Shown: positions 17,598 to 26,706, counted from the stretch's first letter. The stretch is 64,000 bases of DNA from Maledivibacter sp. (GCA_025210375.1 JAOASB010000053.1:18544-82543); one strand, 5' to 3'. The notes: generated by a model not told the origin, from the sequence alone. Made by a program: numbers and translations.

Positions 17598-20564
17598 ATG
17601 AGAGAAAGATTATTTGACATTATAAATAAAGAGGATAAAAAGAAACCCTATACCGATGCACAGCTAGCAAAGCTTATGAGCCTAAGAAGAGAAATAGTTA
17701 CAGGTTTACGCAAAAACCATGGTATACCTGATTCAAGGGAACGAAGAAGGGAAATTTTAACTAAGGCTATTAAAGGTATATTAAAAAATAATCATAAAAT
17801 CTCAGAGAGAGAGTTAACTAAAAAAGTTGGGGAGCTTGGGTTCGATGTTTCGCGTCATATTATTAGAGAATATAGAAAAGAATTGAATAATAATATGGAC
17901 CCAAAATATATTGATGAGAAAAATAAAAATTCTAATAATCAATTAATCGGCTCCACGTATTCCTATAGTCAGAAAAAATATTCTTCCTTTAGTAATATTA
18001 TTGGGGCTGAGGGCAGCCTAAAGCCCTATATAAAACAAGCAAAGGCAGCAATGCTTTATCCACCCCATGGTTTACATACTTTAATTCTTGGCCCTACTGG
18101 AGTAGGAAAAAGTGAGCTAGCAGAATCAATGTATAAATTCTCTAAAGAAGCAAATATAATAGGTCAAAAATCACATATGGTTACATTTAATTGTGCCGAT
18201 TATGCAGATAATCCACAATTGCTTATGTCGCAGTTATTTGGATATGTAAAGGGAGCCTTTACAGGTGCAGAATCCGATAAAGAAGGATTAGTTGAAAAAG
18301 CAAATGGAGGTATACTTTTTTTAGATGAAGTACATCGCTTGCCACCAGAAGGGCAGGAGTTATTATTCTATTTGATAGATAGAGGTAAATTTAGAAGACT
18401 AGGTGAAACAAGTGCCCAAAGGCAAGTTAAAATAACTATAATTGCGGCCACTACTGAAAACTCAGATTCAATGCTTCTACATACTTTCAGAAGAAGAATA
18501 CCAATGGTAATAGAATTGCCGAATTTAAGTACAAGACCTTTATCTGAAAGGCTAGAAATCATTAAGGCGTTTTTTAGTAAGGAGGCATATAGAATTCAGA
18601 CAGCTATCAAGGTTTGTAATAATGTTTTAAGAGCATTACTCCTATATGAATGCCTAGGAAATGTGGGGCAGTTAAGAAGCGATATACAAGTAAGCTGTGC
18701 AAAGGGATTTTTAAATTATGTAACAAATAATCCTGCCATGATGGAAATAACAATAGATGATATTCCTATCCATGCAAAAAAAGGATTACTTAAAACCCAA
18801 AATTATAGACCAGAGATTGAAAAGCTAATTAAGTATCAAAATCTAGTGGTTGAGCCAAATAAAGAAAGGGTTCATCCCATTTCCGACAATCAAGACATGT
18901 ATAATATGCCCTATGAGATATATGAATTCATAGAAAAAAGATATCACGATCTTCAAGGGCAAGTTTCCAATCAAGAGGTTATTAATTATATTATTGGAAA
19001 TGAGATGCAAAGAAAAGTAGAGAATTTACTTAAAAAAGTGGAAACCAGTATAAAACCCATAGAGAAAAAAGATTTGGTGAATATAGTCGGTATTGAAATT
19101 GTAGAGCTAGTGAATAAGATTTTAAGAATAGCTAGTTGGAAGTTAGGAATAATAACGGATCATCTTTTTTACGTACTATCTGTTCATCTAAATACAACAT
19201 TAATAAGATTAAAGAATGGGAAAACGATTACAAATCCACAACTTAAAAAGATAAAGGAAAAGTATCCAAAGGAGTTTGAGGTAGCTAAGGAAATGGTTGA
19301 AGTAATCAACGAAGAATTAAACGTAGTGCTTACTGAAGATGAAATAGGATTCATCTCCATGTATCTATCAACGGTGACCGATAAAGAAGAATCTGTAAAA
19401 CAAGGAAGAGTGGGGGTTTTAGTAGCTACCCATGGGAATGTATCTAATGCTATGGCGGAGGTAGCAAACAGATTATTAGGTGTGAGCTTTGCCAAGGCGG
19501 TTAATATGTCTTTAGATGAGAGTCCTCAAACAGCTTTAGATAGAACCATGGAAATGGTAAAAAGTATGGATGAGGGAAAAGGCGTATTACTTTTAGTAGA
19601 TATGGGTTCCTTAGTAACCTTTGGTGAAATAATCACTAAGGAAACAGGAATCAAAACAAAAAGTGTATCAAGGGTAGATACAGTGATGGTTATTGAGGCT
19701 ATTAGAAGAGCTATGCTTCCTGACTCTAACTTAGATGAAATAGCAGATAGCATTGAAGAAAAAACTAAATATATAAGTAGGTTGACAAATTTATATCCTG
19801 AAACTGTACAGAAACAAAAGGCAATTATAACTATGTGTATTACAGGTCAAGGAACTGCCCTTAAGATTAAGGAACTTTTAGAAAATATAATAAATAAGTT
19901 TGATGAAAAGGTGAAAATTATCCCCATAGGTGCAGTTGAAAATAATATAAAGGAACTAATAATGGAAATCCAAAAGGAACACAAAATTTTATCCATAGTT
20001 GGAACTGTAAATCCTAGGATAGCGAATATACCATATATAGCTTTAGAAAATATTATTCAAGAAAAAGGCTTAAAAAAGCTTGAAAATCTTATTTTAAAAA
20101 GAAATTCTCTTGAAGATATATCAGTTGAAATAAATATTGATACAAATTCAGCATTAAGTAAATTAATTAATAGAAATTCAATTTTAATTGATATGGAAGC
20201 TGATTCCAAAGAACAGGCTATAAAAACTTTAGCAAATAAGCTCTATGAAAAGGGATTTGTTGAAAAGAGATTTATTCAATCTGTATTAGATAGGGAAAAG
20301 CTCGGACCTACATATTTTATTAATGGAACAAGTATACCCCATGGTGAGCCTATCTATGTAAATAAACCCATTATAGGAGTAGGTGTTTTAAAGTACCCAG
20401 TAAACTGGGGTGAAGTAGAAGTTAAAATTATTTTGATGATAGCATTAAAATCTGAATGTATTGATGTTATTACTGAGCTACAAAGCTTTTGTGAAGATCC
20501 CAAAAATATCGAGCTACTATCTTCTTGTAATGAAGATGAAATAATATCAATGTTGATTAGCTAA
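17598..20564 (+). CDS. sigma-54-dependent activator with PTS regulatory domains (LevR-like)
   Basis: A 988-residue activator. Order: N-terminal helix-turn-helix region (1-110); sigma-54 AAA+ domain with GPTGVGKSE (165), GAFTGA (219) and LFLDEVH (about 241); one PRD with His522 and His530; an EIIA-Man-like domain with ATHGN (His612); a Gat-type EIIB-like segment with CITGQGTA (Cys747); and a C-terminal EIIA-Fru-like domain with SIPHGEP (His915). Typical LevR proteins end in a second PRD, so the terminal EIIA is unusual. It is the first gene behind the -24/-12 promoter, which implies self-activation, and heads the ADH-kinase-EIIABC operon. Phosphorylation by HPr/EI and by the adjacent PTS is inferred to set its activity. 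Confidence 0.88.
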   Translation: MRERLFDIINKEDKKKPYTDAQLAKLMSLRREIVTGLRKNHGIPDSRERRREILTKAIKGILKNNHKISERELTKKVGELGFDVSRHIIREYRKELNNNMDPKYIDEKNKNSNNQLIGSTYSYSQKKYSSFSNIIGAEGSLKPYIKQAKAAMLYPPHGLHTLILGPTGVGKSELAESMYKFSKEANIIGQKSHMVTFNCADYADNPQLLMSQLFGYVKGAFTGAESDKEGLVEKANGGILFLDEVHRLPPEGQELLFYLIDRGKFRRLGETSAQRQVKITIIAATTENSDSMLLHTFRRRIPMVIELPNLSTRPLSERLEIIKAFFSKEAYRIQTAIKVCNNVLRALLLYECLGNVGQLRSDIQVSCAKGFLNYVTNNPAMMEITIDDIPIHAKKGLLKTQNYRPEIEKLIKYQNLVVEPNKERVHPISDNQDMYNMPYEIYEFIEKRYHDLQGQVSNQEVINYIIGNEMQRKVENLLKKVETSIKPIEKKDLVNIVGIEIVELVNKILRIASWKLGIITDHLFYVLSVHLNTTLIRLKNGKTITNPQLKKIKEKYPKEFEVAKEMVEVINEELNVVLTEDEIGFISMYLSTVTDKEESVKQGRVGVLVATHGNVSNAMAEVANRLLGVSFAKAVNMSLDESPQTALDRTMEMVKSMDEGKGVLLLVDMGSLVTFGEIITKETGIKTKSVSRVDTVMVIEAIRRAMLPDSNLDEIADSIEEKTKYISRLTNLYPETVQKQKAIITMCITGQGTALKIKELLENIINKFDEKVKIIPIGAVENNIKELIMEIQKEHKILSIVGTVNPRIANIPYIALENIIQEKGLKKLENLILKRNSLEDISVEINIDTNSALSKLINRNSILIDMEADSKEQAIKTLANKLYEKGFVEKRFIQSVLDREKLGPTYFINGTSIPHGEPIYVNKPIIGVGVLKYPVNWGEVEVKIILMIALKSECIDVITELQSFCEDPKNIELLSSCNEDEIISMLIS

Positions 20565-20603
20565 GTGATTAATATTTAATTTAGATAAAGGGGGATGTTA
20601 ATT

Positions 20604-21797
20604 GTGAAGAACTTTGAATTTTCCATACCAACAAAAGTTATATTTGGGGAAGGAAAGGTAGAGGAAGTTAAAAACGTAGTTTCTGATTTTGGTAAAAAAG
20701 GACTTTTAATAGCAGCTAGAGATAGTATGAGACAAACTGGAATTTTAGATAGAGTTATAAAACTTGCAGAGGAAGGGGGTGTGGAATTAATAGTAAGTGA
20801 CGAGGTGGATCCAAACCCATGTACAACTTATATAGATAGAATGGTTGATATTGTCAAGGAAAAAAATTGTGATTTTCTCATAGGACTAGGTGGAGGAAGC
20901 TCAATGGATGCGGCAAAAGCAATTGCATTTGTAGCTGAAAATGGTGGTAAAATGGAAGATTATCATCCTGAAGGAAAGCGTGGAGATTTGGAGGATGTAG
21001 TTAATGCTTTACCCATACTTGCAATTACAACCACTGCAGGTACAGGGTCAGAGGTAACAATGTTTTCAGTAATTACAAATCCAGAAAAAAATGAAAAACC
21101 GGGAATAGGTCATACTAGTATGTATCCTATGGTATCGATTGTTGATCCGCAATTGATGGTTACTGTTCCTAAAAGTGTTACTGCTAGTACAGGGATAGAT
21201 GTATTATTTCATGCAATGGAGGCCTATATTTCTACAGTAGCCACTCCTTTTACTGATTTATTGGCCCAGGAGTCAATAAGGCTAGTTTTAGAGAATCTCA
21301 GAGAAGCTATGGATAATCCAAAAAATATAGAAGTACGTGCCAAGATGGCGTGGGCTAATACCCTTGCAGGCGTTGCAATAGTTCAAGCAAGTACAGTAGG
21401 AATTCATGGTATGGGACATCCAATCGGAGGTCATACTAATGCCCCCCATGGATTGACTATGGCAGCCTTAGGCAAAGCATTTTTAAAGGCAACCTATGAT
21501 TCAGATATACAGAGATATGCTCATGTGACTAGAATGTTGGGCTATAATTGTGAAGGATTAACAGAAGAAGAGTGTGCAGAAAAATCTAGTGAGGCACTAG
21601 AAGCAGTATTGGAAAGATTTGAAGTTAACATATCTATTTCAGATCTAGGAGTTACAGAAGATATGATACCTCAGCTTGCAAAGGACGCATTTGCCACTAT
21701 GGGAGGATGCATGGATGTAAGCTTAAAGAAATTAACGGAAGAGGATGCTATAGAAATTTATAGGAATTCTTTAAAACCTGTAAAAGTATGCTCATAA
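20604..21797 (+). CDS. iron-containing alcohol dehydrogenase
   Basis: A member of the type III (group III) metal-dependent alcohol dehydrogenases, about 397 residues. GGGSSMDAAKA (about 96-106) is the NAD-binding loop, and the iron ligands are expected in the ...HAMEAY... and ...HGMGHPIGGHTNAPHG... segments, which are well conserved. Start placed at GTG 20604 because GGGGG at 20590-20594 abuts the ATG at 20595 and is correctly spaced only for the GTG. Placed between the activator and a sugar kinase in a PTS operon, it probably oxidises a polyol or its phosphate, or reduces an aldehyde product; the substrate cannot be read from the sequence. Confidence 0.9.
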   Translation: MKNFEFSIPTKVIFGEGKVEEVKNVVSDFGKKGLLIAARDSMRQTGILDRVIKLAEEGGVELIVSDEVDPNPCTTYIDRMVDIVKEKNCDFLIGLGGGSSMDAAKAIAFVAENGGKMEDYHPEGKRGDLEDVVNALPILAITTTAGTGSEVTMFSVITNPEKNEKPGIGHTSMYPMVSIVDPQLMVTVPKSVTASTGIDVLFHAMEAYISTVATPFTDLLAQESIRLVLENLREAMDNPKNIEVRAKMAWANTLAGVAIVQASTVGIHGMGHPIGGHTNAPHGLTMAALGKAFLKATYDSDIQRYAHVTRMLGYNCEGLTEEECAEKSSEALEAVLERFEVNISISDLGVTEDMIPQLAKDAFATMGGCMDVSLKKLTEEDAIEIYRNSLKPVKVCS

Positions 21798-21832
21798 TGT
21801 AAATAAGCTCACTTTTGAGAAGGGGGATTACT

Positions 21833-23353
21833 ATGTCTAAGTACTTAATGGGTGTAGATATTGGAACAACCGGTTCAAAGGCTATGATAATAGATACTGA
21901 TGGAAATATAATAGGAAGTGGCTATAGAGAGTATCCCTGTATTTATCCAAAACTGAGCTGGGTTGAACAAAGTGCAGAGCTAGTCACTGAAAAAACCTTT
22001 GAAGCATGTAGAGAAGCCATAAAAAACTCTAATATTTCCTCAGTAAATATTGCATCGGTAGGTTTTTCTGCTCAGAGAGCCACCTTTGGGTTGATAGATA
22101 AAGACAATAGGGTTATAGGTGATCGCTTTTATGTTTGGCAGGATAATCGTGCCATATCAGAAATCGAGTATATTAAATCAAAAATGGATGCATTTGAAAT
22201 GTACTGTATTGAAGGTCAGCCCATTACACCTACATTTTCCTTTGAGAAGGTAATTTGGCTAATGAATAATCAACCTGATATATATGGGAAAACAAAGAAA
22301 ATTGTCATGGTACCTGATTATATCCTATATAGGTTTGGAGCAGAGGAGTTTCTGTGTGAGGTTGCAAATGCTGGATGTAGTGGCATGGTAGATATAGAAA
22401 ACAATAAATGGTCAGATAAGATTATAGATACATATGGAATCCATAAAGATAAGCTTCCGAGGCTTATAGAAGCAGGTATCGTTGTAGGTAAGGTTGGAAA
22501 AATAGCAGCTGAAAAAACAGGCTTAAAGGAAGGTACTATACTATGTAGTGGATCAGGAGATAATCAATGTGGTGCATTAGGTGCAGGGGTAGTCAAGGAA
22601 GGAAATGCTAGTATGTCCTTAGGAACATCTGGGGTATTAGTTGTTGGAGCAAACAAGCCTAGATTTCTTGAGGATATGGGACTTATGGTGGGAAAAGCAC
22701 TTTCACCAGGGCTCTTTGAATTAGAAGGAATTCAACTAGGGGCAGCAAGTAGTTATCGTTGGATTAGGGATGTACTTTGTACAAATGAACAAATATTTGC
22801 CAATGAGATAGATTCTAATACCTACGATTTGATGGAAAAGCACATTGAAAAAAGTCCTATAGGTGCCAATGGAGTAATATTTATGCCATATTTAATTGGG
22901 GCTGGATATCCTTATTGGAATACCAATGCAAAGGGAATGTTTTCTGGATTAACTTTTTCAAATACCAAGAGTGATTTAGTTAGGGCTGTAATGGAAGGTA
23001 TAACTTTAGAAAGTAAGGATATGTATGAAAAAATAAAAAGCTCGGGTGTTCAGATAAATAAACTAAGTATAATTGGTGGGGCCACAAAATCAAAGTTATG
23101 GAGACAAATGATTGCTGATATGTTTGATGTTACTGTAAAAAGACTTAAAGTGTCGGATTCGACTATAATAGGAGCTGCCATTTTAGCTGGAATCGGTGTA
23201 GGTATATTTAAAGATGTTGAAGAAGGAGTATCCAAAATGGTTCACTATAGTGACGAAATAGAGCCAAAACAACAAAATGTTAGTATCTATAACGAAATTT
23301 ATTGGCAATATAGAAATCTTTATAAGGCATTAAGTCAAGGTGGCGTTTTTTAG
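21833..23353 (+). CDS. FGGY-family carbohydrate kinase (xylulokinase-like)
   Basis: A 506-residue kinase with the ASKHA phosphate-1 motif DIGTTGSK (residues 8-15), a central SGSGDNQCGALGAGV stretch and the C-terminal adenosine motif IIGGATKSKLWRQ (about 408). This is the architecture of xylulokinase, gluconokinase and glycerol kinase. Start is ATG 21833 with AAGGGGG upstream; the frame from 21815 includes the ribosome site. Since the same operon has a PTS that would already phosphorylate its substrate, the kinase may act on a keto sugar made by the dehydrogenase, or on a second substrate. Confidence 0.88.
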   Translation: MSKYLMGVDIGTTGSKAMIIDTDGNIIGSGYREYPCIYPKLSWVEQSAELVTEKTFEACREAIKNSNISSVNIASVGFSAQRATFGLIDKDNRVIGDRFYVWQDNRAISEIEYIKSKMDAFEMYCIEGQPITPTFSFEKVIWLMNNQPDIYGKTKKIVMVPDYILYRFGAEEFLCEVANAGCSGMVDIENNKWSDKIIDTYGIHKDKLPRLIEAGIVVGKVGKIAAEKTGLKEGTILCSGSGDNQCGALGAGVVKEGNASMSLGTSGVLVVGANKPRFLEDMGLMVGKALSPGLFELEGIQLGAASSYRWIRDVLCTNEQIFANEIDSNTYDLMEKHIEKSPIGANGVIFMPYLIGAGYPYWNTNAKGMFSGLTFSNTKSDLVRAVMEGITLESKDMYEKIKSSGVQINKLSIIGGATKSKLWRQMIADMFDVTVKRLKVSDSTIIGAAILAGIGVGIFKDVEEGVSKMVHYSDEIEPKQQNVSIYNEIYWQYRNLYKALSQGGVF

Positions 23354-23409
23354 CTTCTAGCCATCTAGACAGATTAAATAAATAAGAATTAAAAAGGGGG
23401 CCAGGGATT

Positions 23410-23610
23410 ATGAAAACTGGAATTGTAAAACTTTACAGTATTGTGAAGGGTGAAGGAATCATATCTGGAGATGATAAAAAGGAATACAAAGTTAAGCTTG
23501 CAGACATTAAAGGAACAGGAATGAGAAAGCTTGCACAGGGACAGAAGGTACAGTTTGAAGTGAAGGAAAGTCCGAAGGGAGCAAAAGCTGTTGAGGTCGA
23601 AGTTGTTTAA
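23410..23610 (+). CDS. small cold-shock-domain-like protein without RNA-binding motifs
   Basis: A 66-residue basic protein that follows the cold-shock plan: MKTGIVKLYS resembles MxTGxVKWFN, VKGEGIISGDD resembles the KGFGFI region, and GQKVQFEVKESPKGAKAVEVEVV matches the C-terminal strands. The RNP1 aromatic residues (KGFGFI) are replaced by KGEGII and the RNP2 segment VFVHF by YKVKL, so the nucleic-acid face seems lost. It lies between the kinase and EIIA genes in the same operon with GGGGGCCAGGG upstream of ATG. It may be a structural or regulatory mini-protein; function unknown. Confidence 0.65.
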   Translation: MKTGIVKLYSIVKGEGIISGDDKKEYKVKLADIKGTGMRKLAQGQKVQFEVKESPKGAKAVEVEVV

Positions 23611-23633
23611 TATAATTGTCTGGGGTGGAAAAA

Positions 23634-24110
23634 ATGACAAAAAATAAATTGTTAGATGAAAAAGTAATGAATATTAATATCAAAGCTGAAAATGTTGATG
23701 AAGCTTTAGATTCCCTTTCGAGCCTACTTCAAAAAGAAGGATATGTTAAGACATCATATATTAATGCTATAAAGGAAAGAGAAAAAATGTTTGCTACAGG
23801 ATTACCCTCGGAGGGTGTAGGAGTAGCTATTCCCCATGCAAGCATTGAACATGTAAATAGTCCAATTATAGCTGTTGGTATATTAGATAAGCCTGTTTCC
23901 TTTAGAATGATGGGTAATCATGATGAGATTATCCAAGTAGAAATAATGTTTATGCTGGCTTTAAATGAGCATCATGCTCAGATTGAAATGCTTCAAAGTT
24001 TAATAAGCTTAATTCAAGATAAAGACCTATTATTACGAATTAAAAACTGTGAATCAACAAAGGAATTAATATCAGTATTAGAAAATCAACTTAAAGAGGA
24101 AATTGCATAA
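23634..24110 (+). CDS. PTS EIIA component (fructose/galactitol type)
   Basis: A 158-residue PTS_EIIA_2-type domain. The phosphorylated His is in GVAIPHAS (about residue 66), and the DREKxxxTGLP-like segment EREKMFATGLPSEGVG is typical. Accepts phosphate from HPr and passes it to the EIIB encoded next. Start at ATG 23634 with GGGGTGGA upstream; an upstream TTG (23616) would include that site. Its stop codon lies inside a family B inverted repeat (24096-24140). The C-terminal EIIA-like domain of the activator at 17598 is a relative of this protein. Confidence 0.9.
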   Translation: MTKNKLLDEKVMNINIKAENVDEALDSLSSLLQKEGYVKTSYINAIKEREKMFATGLPSEGVGVAIPHASIEHVNSPIIAVGILDKPVSFRMMGNHDEIIQVEIMFMLALNEHHAQIEMLQSLISLIQDKDLLLRIKNCESTKELISVLENQLKEEIA

Positions 24111-24140
24111 TTACATAGTACTTATGTAATTTCCTAAATT
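24096..24140. repeat. short family B inverted repeat at the EIIA-EIIB junction
   Basis: GAGGAAATTGCATAATTACA and its partner TATGTAATTTCCTAAATT form a compact palindrome overlapping the EIIA stop codon. It has no T-run; it could modulate the ratio of EIIA to EIIB/EIIC mRNA. Confidence 0.6.
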
Positions 24141-24163
24141 TTAAAAAATGGGGGGAGATTAAT

Positions 24164-24463
24164 GTGGCTCAGAAGAAAAGAGTATTAGTGGCATGTGGTA
24201 CTGGAATAGCTACTTCAGTAGCTGTTGCTAACAAGATTAAAGGAATATTTGAAGAAAGAGGTTATGGGGACCGTGTAGAATTTGGAACATGCTCAGTTGC
24301 TGAATTACATACGAAGGCACCTAAATATGATTTAGTTGTTACAACAGCTCATAATAGCAAGGAATTGCCTGTTAAAGTAATTATGGGAGTTGCATTTTTG
24401 ATTGGTAAAGGTACAGAACCTGTTTTAAAGGAAATTATAGATTGTTTGGGGCTGGAAAAATAA
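24164..24463 (+). CDS. PTS EIIB component, galactitol (Gat) type
   Basis: A 99-residue EIIB of the galactitol family. The phospho-cysteine is in VACGTGIATSVAVA (Cys about 11), the hallmark loop of Gat/lactose-fold EIIB proteins. It is phosphorylated by EIIA and transfers phosphate to the incoming sugar at EIIC. GTG start with GGGGGGAG upstream. The separate A, B and C genes are the usual layout for Gat-type systems. Confidence 0.92.
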   Translation: MAQKKRVLVACGTGIATSVAVANKIKGIFEERGYGDRVEFGTCSVAELHTKAPKYDLVVTTAHNSKELPVKVIMGVAFLIGKGTEPVLKEIIDCLGLEK

Positions 24464-24496
24464 GAAGGCTTAAAAGAAAAATAAGGAGTGGATTAT

Positions 24497-25864
24497 ATGA
24501 TAGAAACTTTATTATCTGGACTTCAAAGACTCGTTGATTTAGGACCTACAGTTATGATGCCTATTATTTTAACTATACTTGGTGTTATACTTGGTGTTAA
24601 ATTTGGTAAAGCTTTAAGAGCAGGCTTAACTGTTGGCGTTGCATTTATAGGACTTAATCTTGTTATAGGATTATTAGGTGGTAATCTAGGACCAGCGGTT
24701 CAAGAAATGGTTAATAATTTTGGACTAAGCTTGAATGTAATAGATGTTGGGTGGCCTGCTGCAGCTGCTATAGCATTTGCTTCCAAAATAGGAGCTGTAG
24801 TAATTCCTTTATGTCTTGCTGTTAATATAATTATGATAATTACAAAAACTACACAAACCGTTAATATTGATGTTTGGAATTTCTGGCATTATGCGTTTAC
24901 TGGTGCATTAGTTAGCTTTGCGACAGACAGTTTTGTATTTGGAATGATAGCAGCAGCACTTCAGGCCGCTATTACATTAGTGTTGGCCGATTGGACTGCA
25001 AAGGGAGTTGAAGAGTATTGTGGGCTTCCTGGTGTATCAATTCCCCATGGATTTACCGCATCCTTTGTTCCCATTGCATTAGTAGTAAATAAGATATTAG
25101 ATAAGATACCTGGAATCAATAAGATAAATATGGATGCAGTGGCCATTCAGAAAAAGTTTGGCGTATTTGGAGAACCTATACTTGTAGGAACTGTATTAGG
25201 TGGAGCTATAGGTGCCCTTGCAGGATATAATATAAAGGGCTTTTTAACACTAGGGGTTACAATGGGTGCTGCCCTTGTACTTATACCTAAAATGTCAGGA
25301 TTGTTAATGGAAGGACTTATTCCGATTTCTGATGGGGCAGCAGAATTTATTGATAAGCACTTTAAATCAAATTATAAAATGTATATTGGTTTGGATTCTG
25401 CCGTTGGAGTTGGACATCCTACAACATTAGCGGTTTCATTGATACTAGTACCATTAGCAGTATTCATAGCAGTTATTTTACCTGGAAATCAATTTTTACC
25501 ATTTGCTGATCTAGCTGTATTTCCATTTGTTTTCGTTTTAATAGTTCCCATAACAAAAGGGGATTTATTTAGAACCCTAATCATAGGTATAGTAATTGTT
25601 ATGATAGGATTATGGATTTCAACAGATTTAGCTCCATTATTAACTCAAGCGGCAATAGATGCAAGCTTTGATATCCCAGAAGGGGCAACAATGATATCAA
25701 GTATAGCAGATGGTGCTTGCCCAGCAAGCTGGCTGTTTGTTAAAACAATGGAATTTAAAGTTATAGGTGGTATTGCTATGACAGCCTTAGCAGTAGTTAT
25801 GGCAGTAATCAATAGAAAACGTATTATAAAAGAAGCTAATGAACCTCAAGATACAACAGCATAA
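24497..25864 (+). CDS. PTS EIIC permease, galactitol (Gat) type
   Basis: A 455-residue integral membrane permease with roughly ten to twelve hydrophobic segments spread across the length, for example MMPIILTILGVILGV near the N terminus, and long Ala/Gly/Ile-rich helices after. The family is GatC/SgcC (PTS EIIC, galactitol). Start ATG 24497 follows AAGGAG; the in-frame GTG at 24488 overlaps that site. Last gene of the operon, ended by the strong terminator at 25876. The substrate is probably a pentitol or hexitol, but cannot be named. Confidence 0.92.
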   Translation: MIETLLSGLQRLVDLGPTVMMPIILTILGVILGVKFGKALRAGLTVGVAFIGLNLVIGLLGGNLGPAVQEMVNNFGLSLNVIDVGWPAAAAIAFASKIGAVVIPLCLAVNIIMIITKTTQTVNIDVWNFWHYAFTGALVSFATDSFVFGMIAAALQAAITLVLADWTAKGVEEYCGLPGVSIPHGFTASFVPIALVVNKILDKIPGINKINMDAVAIQKKFGVFGEPILVGTVLGGAIGALAGYNIKGFLTLGVTMGAALVLIPKMSGLLMEGLIPISDGAAEFIDKHFKSNYKMYIGLDSAVGVGHPTTLAVSLILVPLAVFIAVILPGNQFLPFADLAVFPFVFVLIVPITKGDLFRTLIIGIVIVMIGLWISTDLAPLLTQAAIDASFDIPEGATMISSIADGACPASWLFVKTMEFKVIGGIAMTALAVVMAVINRKRIIKEANEPQDTTA

Positions 25865-25875
25865 AGACTAATCAT

Positions 25876-25926
25876 AAGCTCAACATATAAAGTTCTATAT
25901 CTTCATATGTTGAGCTTGTTTTTTTC
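25876..25926 (+). terminator. intrinsic terminator of the PTS operon
   Basis: 13-bp arms AAGCTCAACATAT / ATATGTTGAGCTT followed by GTTTTTTT. Confidence 0.9.
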
Positions 25927-25951
25927 TGAAAAATTTTTAAGCATCGAAGAG

Positions 25952-25995
25952 AATGACTCTAAGAACCTTGGGTTTAGAACTTTCGCCTTAGAATT
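25952..25995 (+). repeat. diverged family C tract
   Basis: AATGACTCTAAGAACCTTGG then TTTAGAACTTTCGCC, a worn copy that keeps the opening AATGAC-CTAA and the AGAACTT unit. It lies upstream of the next small gene. Confidence 0.4.
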
Positions 25996-26033
25996 AGTAA
26001 AGTTTCTTTGGTGCTTTGCTAGGAGGTATTATT

Positions 26034-26525
26034 TTGAAAAAAGAATATCGTTATGATTCTCTTAGATATATGCTGGGTGTGTCAATACCCACTTTTTTAG
26101 CTAGCATACTATCAATATATTCAGTTTATCAATATTATACAGGAGGGAAAAATAAATTTTATTTATTTGTATTTATAACCTGTACAATGATTGCAATAGA
26201 TCATTTTTTTGCCCTTACACATCCTAAAGTTATAGTAGATAATGAAGAAAAAATACAGCTATATTCCTTTGGTAGAGAACATACTTATGTATGGAATGAT
26301 ATTGAAAAGATTAATGTAAGGAAAGCCGCATTTACTAACAAGATTTATTTAAGACTTGGAAACACAAGTTTCTTTAAAGGACGGTATTGGATAAACATAG
26401 ACCTCTTTAATGATGGTAATGAATTATTAGAGATATTAAAAGACCACGAAGCTAAATTGCATCCAATGATGGACCGTTTTAATAGAAGGTCTACAAGGAG
26501 AATAAACAAGAATAATGCCCGATAG
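26034..26525 (+). CDS. hypothetical membrane protein with a possible PH-like soluble domain
   Basis: Not recognised. A 163-residue protein with two hydrophobic segments near the N terminus (about residues 15-32 and 43-60, separated by a short basic loop), then a soluble part with alternating strands (IQLYSFGREHTYVWNDIEKI) and a very basic C terminus (NRRSTRRINKNNAR). This membrane-hairpin-plus-beta layout recalls bacterial PH-domain proteins such as YcxB or PrgI-like families, but the match is by pattern only. AGGAGGT precedes TTG 26034, chosen over TTG 26016 for spacing. It stands alone between two terminators. Confidence 0.6.
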   Translation: MKKEYRYDSLRYMLGVSIPTFLASILSIYSVYQYYTGGKNKFYLFVFITCTMIAIDHFFALTHPKVIVDNEEKIQLYSFGREHTYVWNDIEKINVRKAAFTNKIYLRLGNTSFFKGRYWINIDLFNDGNELLEILKDHEAKLHPMMDRFNRRSTRRINKNNAR

Positions 26526-26556
26526 GTTAAAAACATATTATACAAAAACAAAACAA

Positions 26557-26589
26557 AAAATACCGTTTTTTATAAAAAAATGGTATTTT
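26557..26589 (+). terminator. A/T-rich terminator hairpin
   Basis: AAAATACCGTTTTTT / AAAAAATGGTATTTT arms with a 3-base loop, one G-T pair, followed by CTGTTTTT. Confidence 0.7.
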
Positions 26590-26623
26590 CTGTTTTTACT
26601 AAATGTGTTGAAAATACAAGTTG

Positions 26624-26666
26624 TTATGCCATAAATGAAAATATTGAAATGGCATAAGATTTGCAT
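26624..26666 (+). promoter_or_regulatory. sigma-54 promoter of the acetoin/pyruvate dehydrogenase operon
   Basis: TGGCATAAGATTTGCAT (26650-26666) fits TGGCAY-N5-TTGCA almost perfectly, with GG and GC at the correct 10-base distance. A 9-bp inverted repeat, TTATGCCAT (26624-26632) and ATGGCATAA (26649-26657), overlaps the -24 element. Sigma-54 control of aco operons is well known in Bacillus (SigL/AcoR). Confidence 0.8.
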
Positions 26667-26706
26667 ATATTACATAATATAAATTTTTTTATGAGGAGGA
26701 ATGGGA

